Shown piece by piece: positions 23,031 to 31,509 of a DNA stretch of 33,568 nucleotides. A program made the translations under genes and the position numbers. The notes under the pieces were generated by a model. The model did not search any database, had not been told where the DNA came from, and worked only from the letters and a program-made list of their open reading frames with translations. The stretch lies in NCBI GenBank assembly GCA_013297925.1, contig JAAFJC010000036.1:1-33568 (forward strand), written 5' to 3'. The DNA comes from Comamonadaceae bacterium. Lineage in GTDB: Bacteria > Pseudomonadota > Gammaproteobacteria > Burkholderiales > Burkholderiaceae_C. Each line of letters starts with the position of its first letter. The first letter of the stretch is position 1.

Positions 23031-23717
23031 TCAAAGTTCGTTTAATTTGCTGCGGGGGATCAGCTTCCAAATCGCGGGTGCGCCGGTTTTGGGAAGCACG
23101 ATTTGGTAAATCTCGTCGTTGCCTTGGTTGATGGCGCTTGCGCCTTCCTGCGGCGGCACGCCAATGAGATGCGAGACGAGCAGGGGATTGATGCCGCCAT
23201 GGCCGACGATCACCACCGTGCCGCCGTCTTTGTGTTTCTCGCGAATGGTTTTGAGGGCGGCTTCGGCGCGGCGCGATTGGCTCTCCAGCGTCTCGCCGCC
23301 TTCCATATCGTCTGTCCATGTGAAGCGGCGCTTGTTCCAATCGGCAACTATCGCAGCGTCTTTGTCGTTCGCGCCTTCGAATTTTCCGAAGAAGCGCTCG
23401 CGCAGTTCGTCCATCGCCACAATCGGCGTGCGCCCTTGGAAGACTTCTGCCGTCTGGCGCGCACGCTGATGCGAGCTCACATAAACGGTATCTACTTTCA
23501 CTTCCGCCATTAGGCGGCTCATGGCTGCGGCTTGCTCGCGGCCAGTTGAGTTGAGTGGGTTGTCTGTGCCGCCTTGGATGCGGCCATCTTTGTTCCAATC
23601 CGTCTGGCCGTGGCGCACCACATAGACGGTGAGCTGGGCGTAGGCAGCGGTGGTGAAAAGGCTGGCGAGCAGCGCGAGGGCTGCGATGAGGGTGCGTATG
23701 GATAGAGTGTGTTTCAT
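23031..23717 (-). CDS. Exported histidine phosphatase
   Basis: The ATG at 23717 gives MKHTLSIRTLIAALALLASL and a cleavable signal ending AAYAQ (228 residues). The longer frame to 23822 runs through the promoter. The phosphoglycerate-mutase-like motif RHGQTDWN (35-42) carries the phosphorylated His36, with GGTDNPLNSTG, SSHQRARQTAE, an acidic ELRERFFGKFEG and the second His in VIVGHGG. It is likely a periplasmic phosphomonoesterase. First gene of a two-gene operon with the phytase-like esterase. Confidence 0.92.
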   Translation of the reverse strand: MKHTLSIRTLIAALALLASLFTTAAYAQLTVYVVRHGQTDWNKDGRIQGGTDNPLNSTGREQAAAMSRLMAEVKVDTVYVSSHQRARQTAEVFQGRTPIVAMDELRERFFGKFEGANDKDAAIVADWNKRRFTWTDDMEGGETLESQSRRAEAALKTIREKHKDGGTVVIVGHGGINPLLVSHLIGVPPQEGASAINQGNDEIYQIVLPKTGAPAIWKLIPRSKLNEL

Positions 23718-23782
23718 GATGGCGGGGCGCTGCTTTTGGTAGCGCTGTGGATTGAAAGTAAGGAAGAGTTTCAATCCGCCAT

Positions 23783-23822
23783 ATGACAAAGGCGTGATGT
23801 TTATTTGACAGCTTGATGACAA
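23783..23822 (-). promoter_or_regulatory. Candidate phased PhoB box
   Basis: On the minus strand, TTGTCAT, 4 nt (CAAG), CTGTCAA match the PhoB box (two CTGTCAT repeats 4 nt apart) at 12 of 14 positions. Continuing with the same 11-bp period come ACATCAC (weak) and TTGTCAT (strong). The block ends 65 bp upstream of the histidine phosphatase start. A good -10 element could not be fixed. Confidence 0.6.
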
Positions 23823-23865
23823 GCCATGCCAAATGTTTCAAGCTGCTTTCAGCTTGATTTAAGAG

Positions 23866-23922
23866 CTTTTTCGGCGGATCGCCGGCATAGAATATGCGCG
23901 GCGTGCTACTGATTTAGGAGTA
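23866..23922 (+). repeat. Dispersed palindromic element at the 3' end of the ycaQ-like gene
   Basis: GCCGGCATAGAATATGCGCG then GCGTGCTACTGATTTAGGAGTA, a near-consensus copy. The minus-strand stop codon TAG of the glycosylase (23906-23908) and its last four or so codons lie inside the element. Confidence 0.85.
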
Positions 23923-25009
23923 AGAAGTTCTCGATGCTGGCTAATTCGTGGGCCAGTGCCGTGCGAAACACCTTGTCTTTCGGCGCGCTGCCTGTCACAT
24001 AACCCAACTCGCTTTTCAGCTTCCCGTCCATGACAGAGAGATTCCCCCAGCCAATCACTTGATCGCGCCAAAGCAAAGGCAGTGCGTAGTAGCCGCGAAT
24101 GCGTTTCGGTGCGGGCGTGTAGGCTTCAAAGCGATAGGCCCAGCCCCAGAAGAGCTCAAAGCGACGGCGATCCCACACCACCGGGTCAAACGGGGCGAGC
24201 AGGCGCACGGCATCGCCGGGCTCTGCGGCGTAGCGTTTCGTGGCGGGTGATTCGCCCTCTGGCCAATACCATCGCGTGCCGTCCAGCTCCACGCTTGGCA
24301 GCCGCGCCTTAGCGCGAGCAAAGGCAGTAGCGCGCAGCGCATCCCATTGCGGCACACCGCCGCGCAGCAGGGCAATCAGCTCGCGCAGACTTCGCTCTGG
24401 CAGCGGCGCGTATTTGTGCACGATCACATCGATCAGCTCATCCATCGCCTGCGTCGCGTCATCGCAAGCTATCGGCAAATGCTCGGCCACAGCGTAGGTG
24501 CGAATCCCACTTGCTCGCCCTGCCACGCGCAGCATGCCCCGGTAATGCATGCCATCCAAAAGCTGTGTGCTCGCATTCGATGAGCCGCCAAACCAGTTGC
24601 GCACCCGCCCATGCGCGAAATGCGTGTCAACCTCTTTGGGATGCACCACACCACGCTCTTGCACGTAAGCCTGTATGGCCTGCGCCTGCGCAATTTGCGT
24701 TTTCGTCCAGCTTCTGCGCGTCACGCGCGGATGCATCAGCGCCTGCACCTGCCTGGACATAAAGCCATAGTTCACAAAGAAATCTTCTTCAATGCCCAGC
24801 TGGCCATAGCGCCGCTCCAAATCTCCAGCCGCGTAGTTCGTCACCCGGTGCCGAAGTGTCAAATCCTGCGCCCGAGCCGGCGCCCGAATCGGATCGGCCT
24901 GCACAAAGCCCAGCTTCTCAATCGCCTTGAGTAGCGTTGTTGGCGCAAACAAACTGCGCGAAATCGCATATCGGCGCAGGGTGGCGAGTGTGATGGGTGC
25001 TGTTGGCAT
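23906..25009 (-). CDS. YcaQ-family DNA glycosylase (interstrand crosslink repair type)
   Basis: The ATG at 25009 gives MPTAPITLATLRRYAISRSL (367 residues). The HTH_42/YcaQ family shows GFVQADPIRAPARAQDLTLR near residue 30-50, containing the Q-x-D catalytic motif of the E. coli AlkX/YcaQ subgroup. DFFVNYGFMSR, the winged-helix segments and the C-terminal LLAPFDPVVWDRRRFELFWG with YRFEAYTPAPKRIRGYYALP are all typical. Family members excise alkylated bases and unhook nitrogen-mustard crosslinks. The final residues FLLLNQ and the stop come from a palindromic element, so the C terminus has been rewritten. Confidence 0.87.
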   Translation of the reverse strand: MPTAPITLATLRRYAISRSLFAPTTLLKAIEKLGFVQADPIRAPARAQDLTLRHRVTNYAAGDLERRYGQLGIEEDFFVNYGFMSRQVQALMHPRVTRRSWTKTQIAQAQAIQAYVQERGVVHPKEVDTHFAHGRVRNWFGGSSNASTQLLDGMHYRGMLRVAGRASGIRTYAVAEHLPIACDDATQAMDELIDVIVHKYAPLPERSLRELIALLRGGVPQWDALRATAFARAKARLPSVELDGTRWYWPEGESPATKRYAAEPGDAVRLLAPFDPVVWDRRRFELFWGWAYRFEAYTPAPKRIRGYYALPLLWRDQVIGWGNLSVMDGKLKSELGYVTGSAPKDKVFRTALAHELASIENFLLLNQ

Positions 25010-25116
25010 GTTGTGGAGAATTTTATGAAGGTTTGCAGCAGGTTGATGGCATAGGCCAGCCGATTGAAAAACCCGCACCAGATAAGATTTTTTGCTCTTA
25101 GTTTAAAGTGGTAATG

Positions 25117-25122
25117 TATAAA
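25117..25122 (+). promoter_or_regulatory. Possible -10 element of the acyl-CoA synthetase gene
   Basis: TATAAA lies 65 bp upstream of the start at 25187 in the divergent 177-bp gap. The best -35 is a weak TTGCTC 19 nt upstream. Tentative. Confidence 0.3.
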
Positions 25123-25186
25123 AGCTGTCGCGTACCGTGGCCAACCGTTGAGAATGATGACTTACTTGACAATGAAGGATGGCAAT

Positions 25187-26890
25187 ATGAGCGTGAATCA
25201 ACTGTCCCAAGCCAGCGGTGCCGCACATCCACCGTTGATCGAGCAAACGTTGGGCGATTTTTTTGATGCGATGGTCACTCGCCAGCCTGACCATTTGGCG
25301 CTTATCAGCGCTCATCAGGGTATCCGTTACAGCTATCGTGAGCTACAGGCGAAGTCCGATCAGTTGGCCAGCGCGCTCTTGCAGCTGGGGCTGAACACAG
25401 GTGATCGTGTTGGCATTTGGTCGCACAACAACGCCCAGTGGGTACTGATGCAGCTGGCCACTGCCAAGGTCGGTTTGATTTTGGTCAACATCAACCCCGC
25501 GTACCGAGTCTCTGAGTTGGACTACGCGTTGAACAAAGTCGGTTGCAAAGCGCTGGTAACGATGACGCAGTTCAAGACCAGCGACTACATTGGCATGCTG
25601 CGCGAGTTGGCTCCCGAATTGGACAGCGTAGGCGGTTCGTTGCAAAGCTCTCGGTTGCCGCAACTGAAATTTATTGTATGGATTGATTCACCAGATGACG
25701 CACAAGAACAGCCCGGCATGCTGCGCTTTTCACAACTGCTGGCCAGCGGTGACGCGAACGATCCGCAAGTTGCGGCAACGGCCAGCACTCTTGAATCAAC
25801 GGATGCCATCAATATCCAGTTCACCAGCGGTACCACCGGTTTTCCCAAAGGTGCGACCCTCACGCACCGCAATATTTTGAACAACGGGTACTTCATTGGT
25901 AGAGCGATGCAGCTTACGCCCGCTGATCGGCTGTGCATTCCAGTGCCGCTTTATCACTGCTTTGGCATGGTGCTCGGCAACTTGGCCTGCATCACGCACG
26001 GCGCCACCATCGTCTATCCCAACGATGGCTTTGATCCGTTGAGTGTGTTGCAAACCGTGCAAGATGAAAAGTGCACTGCTCTGCATGGTGTCCCCACGAT
26101 GTTTATCGCTGAGCTGGATAACCCGCGCTTTGAAGAGTTTGACCTCCGCACTTTGCGCACCGGCATCATGGCGGGCTCTCCCTGCCCGACCGAAGTGATG
26201 AAGCGCGTGGTGGAAAAAATGCACCTGAGCGAGGTGACCATTGCCTATGGCATGACCGAAACCAGCCCAGTTAGCTGCCAAAGCAGTACCGATACGCCCT
26301 TGGTAAAACGCGTGTCCACCGTGGGGCTGGTGCAGCCGCACATCGACATCAAAATCATTGACCCTGAGACCGGCGCTGTTGTGGCACGGGGCGAACGGGG
26401 TGAGTTTTGTACACGGGGCTACTCCGTTATGCAAGGCTATTGGGGCGATGCTGAAAAAACAGCGGAGGCGATTGACCGCGAAGGCTGGATGCACACGGGT
26501 GATTTGGCCACGATGGACGATGAGGGCTATGTCAATATAGTGGGGCGCATCAAAGACATGGTGATTCGCGGCGGTGAAAACATTTATCCGCGCGAGATTG
26601 AAGAGTATTTGTACCGTCACGCAGCAGTGCAGGATGTGCAAGTCGTTGGGCTACCCGACAAAAGATACGGTGAAGAGCTCTGTGCATGGATCATCGTCAA
26701 GCCAGGCCAAGCGCTCACAGAGCAAGACATTCGTGACTTTTGTCATGGGCAAATCGCTCACTACAAAATCCCCCGTTACATCCAGTTTGTGACTGAATTC
26801 CCCATGACCGTCACAGGAAAAATCCAGAAATTCAAAATTCGCGAGGTGATGAAAGCGCAGCTGGGTTTGTCGGATGAGAAGACGGCTTAA
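25187..26890 (+). CDS. Fatty acyl-CoA synthetase (AMP-binding family)
   Basis: The ATG at 25187 follows AAGGA and gives [20 protein letters not shown] (567 residues). The ANL-superfamily motifs are complete: P-loop [28 protein letters not shown]5-like [11 protein letters not shown]7-like [18 protein letters not shown], hinge [13 protein letters not shown], and catalytic lysine in [11 protein letters not shown]. It activates a carboxylic acid with ATP and loads it onto CoA. Length and similarity to AcsF-like enzymes suggest medium- to long-chain fatty acids. Cytosolic. It stands alone, ending with a 4-bp overlap with the convergent GDPD gene. Confidence 0.93.
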   Translation: MSVNQLSQASGAAHPPLIEQTLGDFFDAMVTRQPDHLALISAHQGIRYSYRELQAKSDQLASALLQLGLNTGDRVGIWSHNNAQWVLMQLATAKVGLILVNINPAYRVSELDYALNKVGCKALVTMTQFKTSDYIGMLRELAPELDSVGGSLQSSRLPQLKFIVWIDSPDDAQEQPGMLRFSQLLASGDANDPQVAATASTLESTDAINIQFTSGTTGFPKGATLTHRNILNNGYFIGRAMQLTPADRLCIPVPLYHCFGMVLGNLACITHGATIVYPNDGFDPLSVLQTVQDEKCTALHGVPTMFIAELDNPRFEEFDLRTLRTGIMAGSPCPTEVMKRVVEKMHLSEVTIAYGMTETSPVSCQSSTDTPLVKRVSTVGLVQPHIDIKIIDPETGAVVARGERGEFCTRGYSVMQGYWGDAEKTAEAIDREGWMHTGDLATMDDEGYVNIVGRIKDMVIRGGENIYPREIEEYLYRHAAVQDVQVVGLPDKRYGEELCAWIIVKPGQALTEQDIRDFCHGQIAHYKIPRYIQFVTEFPMTVTGKIQKFKIREVMKAQLGLSDEKTA

Positions 26891-27645
26891 GACGCCTCTT
26901 GAGGGGAAAACAAATCGATGCGATCAGTGATGATGCTGTCGGTCTCTAAGCCCAATAATCGATGGGCTGCAGGCGCATCGTTGACGGTGTAGCTCATGCA
27001 ACGCAACCGCGCGCCCTGGACTTGCTTGACGAGAGCCGAATCCCACAGAGTGTGATTGCAGATGATCGCGGCGCATTCCAGTTTGAGAGCAGTCTCTAGC
27101 CAACCCGGCCACAGCGTATCCAGCAGCAAACTGCGTGGCAGGTGAGGGGCTGCGGCTTGCGCGGAGGCGAGGGCTTCGGGGCGAAACGAACTCAATAGAG
27201 GCGGAACGCCAGCGTCTTGCCACAAGCGTGCAGCATGTTCAGCGACTACTTGACCTGTTGGCGTTTCTTGACCAATGGTCGGCTTGATTTCGATGTTGAG
27301 GAAGTGGCGATTTTTTAAACAGAATTGCGCAATATTTGCGAGCGTTGGAATGGCTTCGCCCGCAAATCCACGCGATTGCCAACTACCAGCGTCAAGCTGC
27401 GACAGGTCGTTCCAGGTGTGCTCCCCAGCGATGCCTGTGCCGTTTGTCGTGCGATTGAGGGTGTTGTCGTGCAACAAAAATGGAATGCCGTCGCTGCTCA
27501 GTTTGACATCGCACTCGAACATACGATAGCCGTGGCTCGCGCCAATTCGAAACGCTGCGAGCGTATTCTCAGGCGCAAGTTCGCCTGCGCCTCGGTGGGC
27601 AAGCCACCGGGGGTACGGCCAGTTTTCAGAATTGACTTTTTGCAT
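26887..27645 (-). CDS. Glycerophosphodiester phosphodiesterase (UgpQ-like)
   Basis: The ATG at 27645 gives [20 protein letters not shown] (252 residues); longer frames enter the terminator hairpin. GDPD signature: [16 protein letters not shown] (17-32, His-Arg pair), the metal ligands in [26 protein letters not shown], and FLNIEIKPT. The TIM-barrel enzyme splits glycerophosphodiesters into glycerol-3-phosphate and an alcohol. There is no signal peptide, so it is cytosolic UgpQ-type. It follows the TRAP operon, but a hairpin separates it. Confidence 0.93.
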   Translation of the reverse strand: MQKVNSENWPYPRWLAHRGAGELAPENTLAAFRIGASHGYRMFECDVKLSSDGIPFLLHDNTLNRTTNGTGIAGEHTWNDLSQLDAGSWQSRGFAGEAIPTLANIAQFCLKNRHFLNIEIKPTIGQETPTGQVVAEHAARLWQDAGVPPLLSSFRPEALASAQAAAPHLPRSLLLDTLWPGWLETALKLECAAIICNHTLWDSALVKQVQGARLRCMSYTVNDAPAAHRLLGLETDSIITDRIDLFSPQEAS

Positions 27646-27699
27646 ACTGCACCTTCGAATATCAATTGCGATGCCATCGCGCAGGCACCAGTCCTGCAA

Positions 27700-27735
27700 A
27701 ACCACCAGCGTCCGCGTGACGGACAACTGGTGGTT
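27700..27735 (-). terminator. Terminator hairpin after the TRAP operon
   Basis: On the minus strand, AACCACCAG pairs with CTGGTGGTT and an inner GTCCG with CGGAC around a 5-nt loop, followed by TT. It lies 22 bp after the dctM-type stop and separates the TRAP genes from the GDPD gene. Confidence 0.7.
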
Positions 27736-27756
27736 GGGAGATTTGAAGGTTCAAAC

Positions 27757-29457
27757 TCACTTTGCCGGTGGCGTAGGCGCTCCAAATGAAGGTGGAGCTT
27801 CTTCGGTTTCTTCCTGAGGCGTGATGTTCATATTCACCCCTTTAACGTCCAGCACTTTGACCTCGCCTAAGCCGTAGGTGACGATCTCAGGTTTGTACAT
27901 AATCGCCGCCACCATGATCACCTGCAGCACCACAAAGGCCACGGCACCTTTGTAGATGTCGCCGGTCTTCAATGCCGGTATTTTCGCTGCGGTCACCCGG
28001 TCCACATAGTCTGTTTTTGGTGCCACACTTCGAAGGTAGAAGAGTGCAAAACCAAAAGGTGGCGTGAGGAACGAGGTTTGCAAGTTCATCGCCATCATCA
28101 CACCAAACCAGATCAAGTTGATGTCCATTTCTATGAGCACGGGCAGCAGCAGTGGCAGCAAAATAAATGCAATTTCAAAGAAGTCCAAGAAGCAACCAAG
28201 CAAAAAGATCAGTGCATTCACAAACAACAAGAACCCGATTTGCCCACCGGGCAAGGCTGCGAACAATGCTTTGACCCAAGTCGGGCCGTCAATGGCCTGA
28301 AAAGTTAAGGCAAAGATCGTCGAGCCGATCAGCACAAACAGCACGAATATAGACAAGCGAGCAGATGAGTCCACTGCCTGTGCAAGCAACTTCATCGGCA
28401 AGCGTCTTCTGAGCATGGCCATCAGAATGGCGCCGGCTGCGCCCATCGCGCCACCTTCAGTGGGCGTTGCAATGCCCAAGAAAATCGTGCCCAGCACCAA
28501 AAACACCAAGAGGAGTGGCGGTATCAAAACGAACGTCACTTGCTGTGCGAGGCGGGAGAGCAAGCCAGTTTTGGCAAACTTGTCGATAACTGCAACCAGC
28601 CAAGCAAAGAAGATGCTCATCATCAACATCATCACCACTTTTTCGTCGGTGGGCGCTTTCAAGCCTGCCTCGCCGCCAAACATGGGCTTGATCTTGTCGT
28701 AGTTTGCAAACACCTGAGAGCCGACAAAGACGCTCAATGCGGCAAGCACGCCGAGTGAGCGATGGCCTGTGTTGCCGTTGCTCTCATGAAACGTCAACGC
28801 CTCTGGTGGCAAAGCAGGAAGCCACTTGGGTCTGACCAAAGCCAAAACCAACATCGCAACGAGATAGATGCCAACCAACGCAAACGCTGGAATAAAGGAG
28901 GCTTTGTACATATCGCCGACGCTTTGCCCCAACTGATCAGCGATCACGATCAACACGATGGACGGCGGAATGATCTGCGCAAGCGTGCCCGATGCCATGA
29001 TGACACCCGACGCAAGCGGGCGGTTGTAACCATAGCGCAGCATGATGGGCAAAGAAATCAGGCCCATCGAGATCACGCTGGCCGCCACCACGCCCGTCGT
29101 TGCAGCCAGCATCGCACCGACCAATACGACTGCAATAGCCAAACCACCGCGCATCCTGCCAAAGACTTGGCCAATCGTCTCAAGGAGGTCTTCCGCCATG
29201 CGGCTGCGCTCCAAAATCAAACCCATGAGGGTAAAGAACGGGATCGCCAACAAGACGTCGTTGGCCATGATGCCGTACAACCGCAGCGGCAGTGCATTGA
29301 AAAACGCTGCCGGTACGATGGCCAGTTCGACCGCGATCCAGCCAAACACCATACCGGCGCTTGCCAGTGCGAATGCAACTGGGAAACCCGTCAGCAAAAA
29401 CAGTAACAGCGACCCAAACATGATGGGCGCAAGATTCGCGATCAGCCAAGTGGTCAT
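27757..29457 (-). CDS. TRAP transporter large permease (DctM type)
   Basis: A 566-residue protein with a dozen or more transmembrane helices, opening MTTWLIANLAPIMFGSLLLF. PLFTLMGLILE-like IPFFTLMGLILERSRMAEDL, GAMLAATTGVVAASVISMG, SGVIMASGTLAQIIPPSIVL and TPTEGGAMGAAGAILMAMLR are typical DctM motifs. The length exceeds the usual 430 or so residues because of an insertion and a C-terminal extension, as in the TakP-linked subgroup. It imports an organic acid with sodium, together with the small permease and the binding protein. Its ATGA start overlaps the dctQ-type stop. Confidence 0.95.
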   Translation of the reverse strand: MTTWLIANLAPIMFGSLLLFLLTGFPVAFALASAGMVFGWIAVELAIVPAAFFNALPLRLYGIMANDVLLAIPFFTLMGLILERSRMAEDLLETIGQVFGRMRGGLAIAVVLVGAMLAATTGVVAASVISMGLISLPIMLRYGYNRPLASGVIMASGTLAQIIPPSIVLIVIADQLGQSVGDMYKASFIPAFALVGIYLVAMLVLALVRPKWLPALPPEALTFHESNGNTGHRSLGVLAALSVFVGSQVFANYDKIKPMFGGEAGLKAPTDEKVVMMLMMSIFFAWLVAVIDKFAKTGLLSRLAQQVTFVLIPPLLLVFLVLGTIFLGIATPTEGGAMGAAGAILMAMLRRRLPMKLLAQAVDSSARLSIFVLFVLIGSTIFALTFQAIDGPTWVKALFAALPGGQIGFLLFVNALIFLLGCFLDFFEIAFILLPLLLPVLIEMDINLIWFGVMMAMNLQTSFLTPPFGFALFYLRSVAPKTDYVDRVTAAKIPALKTGDIYKGAVAFVVLQVIMVAAIMYKPEIVTYGLGEVKVLDVKGVNMNITPQEETEEAPPSFGAPTPPAK

Positions 29458-30077
29458 GCTGACGCTCCTTTTGTAGGTTGTTTGGCAGCGGCAGCTTTGG
29501 CTTCTTCTTCAAGGCGCAGCTCTTCTAGCAAAATTTCTTCGTCAGTTTTCTCTGGCTTGGCGTGGGGGTCGGGGCCGTGCCCGGTCAAAAAGGCCACGCG
29601 CTTGATTAATTCAGACAGACTTTGAATCGCTAAAAACGAAAAACCGATGGGCACCAGCGCATAGACTGGCCAGCGCAGCAGGCCACCGGGATTTGCGGAG
29701 ACTTCTTTTGTCTCGATGGCTAGCTGCAGGGACGGCAACGAGGTCCACGCGACAAAGCAGCACAACGGCAATAGAAAAATTGTGATGCCGAATACGTCGA
29801 GCCAAACTTGCTTGCGACGCGACATGCGGTTGGACAGCACATCAATGCGCACATGCTGGTCGTGCAAGAAAACATAGCCTGCTCCAAGCATGAATACAGC
29901 GCCAAACATGTACCACTGCGCTTCTAAAAACGCATTGGAACTGAGATCAAAGGCTTTTCGGATGATTGCATTGCCAGCACTGATGACGACGGCTGCCAGC
30001 AGCAGCCAGCCAATCGATTTACCAATTTTTTCAGTGATCCAGTCGATGCGACGACACATTGCTAAAAGAAGGTTCAT
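29454..30077 (-). CDS. TRAP transporter small permease (DctQ type)
   Basis: The ATG at 30077 gives MNLLLAMCRRIDWITEKIGK (207 residues). Four helices, the conserved AQWYMFGAVFMLGAGYVFLHDQHVRIDVLSNRM stretch (read around positions 60-90) and the VPIGFSFLAIQSLSELIKR ending identify it. The C-terminal tail is a charged Glu/Lys/Ala segment (EEILLEELRLEEEAKAAAAK), perhaps a short coiled coil. Coupled to the large permease by a 4-bp overlap. Confidence 0.92.
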   Translation of the reverse strand: MNLLLAMCRRIDWITEKIGKSIGWLLLAAVVISAGNAIIRKAFDLSSNAFLEAQWYMFGAVFMLGAGYVFLHDQHVRIDVLSNRMSRRKQVWLDVFGITIFLLPLCCFVAWTSLPSLQLAIETKEVSANPGGLLRWPVYALVPIGFSFLAIQSLSELIKRVAFLTGHGPDPHAKPEKTDEEILLEELRLEEEAKAAAAKQPTKGASA

Positions 30078-30120
30078 GAGCTTGTCATTTATAAGAAGAT
30101 GTTTTGTAAGAAAAGAGTCA

Positions 30121-30180
30121 GTCAACCTGTGGCACAACGAACAACCCCCGCTGGTCGCGGGGGTTGTTCAGGTTGTCAAG
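30121..30180 (-). terminator. Strong hairpin between dctP- and dctQ-type genes
   Basis: AACAACCCCCGC (30140-30151) and GCGGGGGTTGTT (30157-30168) pair perfectly over 12 bp around TGGTC. Outer segments CAACCTG and CAGGTTG extend the structure. It is 20 bp after the binding-protein stop and has no T run on the minus strand. Partial termination or 3'-end protection, giving more binding protein than permease, is the likely role. Confidence 0.75.
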
Positions 30181-30187
30181 GGACTCC

Positions 30188-31306
30188 TCAACGCAATGCT
30201 TGCGCCATGAAATCGTCAAACGTGTTTTCAGTGAAGCGCATCCAGCTGACGGTTTCCTTCTGAAAAGCCGCGTAGCTATCATGAATCTTCTTGAAATTGG
30301 CGTTGGTCGAGCCGATTTCTTTGTACAGTGGTACGGCCAGCTTGTACATTGCGTCCATCACGGGGCGTGGGAAAGGTTTCACCTCCGTGCCGCCAGCGAT
30401 CAGTCGGCGCAGCGCTGGTGCGTTGCGAGCGTCGTATTTGGCCATCATGTCGGCATTCGCCTCTTTGGCAGCCGACCACAAAATAGCGCGGTACTCCGCC
30501 GGCAAAGCCATCCAAGCTTTCTCGTTCACCAGCCAACCCAGTGCCGCGCCACCTTCCCAAAAGCCGGGATAGTGGTAAAACTTGGCGACTTTGTTGAAGC
30601 CTAGCTTTTCATCATCATAGGGGCCCACCCACTCGGCAGCATCAATCGTGCCGCGCTCAAGTGCGGGATAAATATCGCCACCGGGTATTTGCTGCGGCAC
30701 CGCGCCAGCCGCTGAAAACAAGCGTCCACCCAGACCGGGAATGCGGATTTTCAAGCCCTTGATGTCTTCCATGGTTTTGATTTCCTTGCGAAACCATCCA
30801 CCCATCTGAGCGCCCGTGTTGCCAGACAGGATGTAGCGCACGCCTTGCGGTTTGAGGAAGTCATTGAACAGTTTGTCGCCGCCACCTTCCATCCACCATG
30901 CGTTCATCTGACGGAAGTTCATGCCGAAAGGAATGCAAGAGCCAAAGGCCCATGTGGGATCTTTGCCGACATAATAGAAAGCAGCCGTGTGGGAACATTC
31001 GACGGTGCCAGCAGCTACGGCATCGGCAGCCTGAGGCATCGGCACGATTTCGCCAGCCGGTGCAACGGAGATGATGAATTTTCCGCCAGTGGCTTCGCTC
31101 ACCCGCTTGGCCGCGTCTTCAGCTGCGCCGTAGATCGTGTCCAAGGCTTTGGGAAAGCCAGACGAACAGCGCCAGCGCACCGTTGGGCCGCCCTGAGCGC
31201 TAACAATTCCAGGCGCGGCTAAAAGTGCGCCTCCCAGACCTGCGCCGATACCGGCCTTGGTCATAAATGAACGACGCTCATTTTTGGGCGTTGTATTAGA
31301 TTGCAT
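30188..31306 (-). CDS. TRAP transporter solute-binding protein (TakP-like DctP)
   Basis: A 372-residue protein with a twin-arginine-like signal, NERRSFMTKAG followed by AGLGGALLAAPGIVSAQ. The mature part VRWRCSSGFPKALDTIYGAA, ISVAPAGEIVPMPQAADAVA, FGMNFRQMNAWWMEGGGDKL, KIRIPGLGGRLFSAAGAVPQ and ERGTIDAAEWVGPYDDEKLG follows the TakP subgroup, whose known members bind 2-oxo acids or calcium lactate. Periplasmic. The WVGPYDD loop is where that subgroup coordinates the cation. First gene of the TRAP operon, divergent from the NhaR-like regulator. Confidence 0.94.
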   Translation of the reverse strand: MQSNTTPKNERRSFMTKAGIGAGLGGALLAAPGIVSAQGGPTVRWRCSSGFPKALDTIYGAAEDAAKRVSEATGGKFIISVAPAGEIVPMPQAADAVAAGTVECSHTAAFYYVGKDPTWAFGSCIPFGMNFRQMNAWWMEGGGDKLFNDFLKPQGVRYILSGNTGAQMGGWFRKEIKTMEDIKGLKIRIPGLGGRLFSAAGAVPQQIPGGDIYPALERGTIDAAEWVGPYDDEKLGFNKVAKFYHYPGFWEGGAALGWLVNEKAWMALPAEYRAILWSAAKEANADMMAKYDARNAPALRRLIAGGTEVKPFPRPVMDAMYKLAVPLYKEIGSTNANFKKIHDSYAAFQKETVSWMRFTENTFDDFMAQALR

Positions 31307-31419
31307 TTTTGTCTCCGTTAGGATATCAATGGAAGGGTTGAAGGTCAGCCGATGGATGACTTGGGCGAATAGTATGGAGAATCAGGCACGTTGAAAACTC
31401 GAATTAATATGCAGCTAAA

Positions 31420-31434
31420 CTCCAGTTTTTGGAG
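31420..31434. promoter_or_regulatory. Candidate operator in the TRAP/lysR divergent region
   Basis: CTCCAGTTTTTGGAG has CTCCA/TGGAG dyad arms 5 nt apart and contains a T-N11-A LysR motif. It sits in the 203-bp region between the dctP-type and NhaR-like starts, nearer the regulator. Confidence 0.4.
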
Positions 31435-31509
31435 GTATTTCAGAGGCAGGCAAAAAGCTATGGAAAACCCGAGCTCGTAAACCCGAATCATCATTGCGCG
31501 AAGAAAGCT

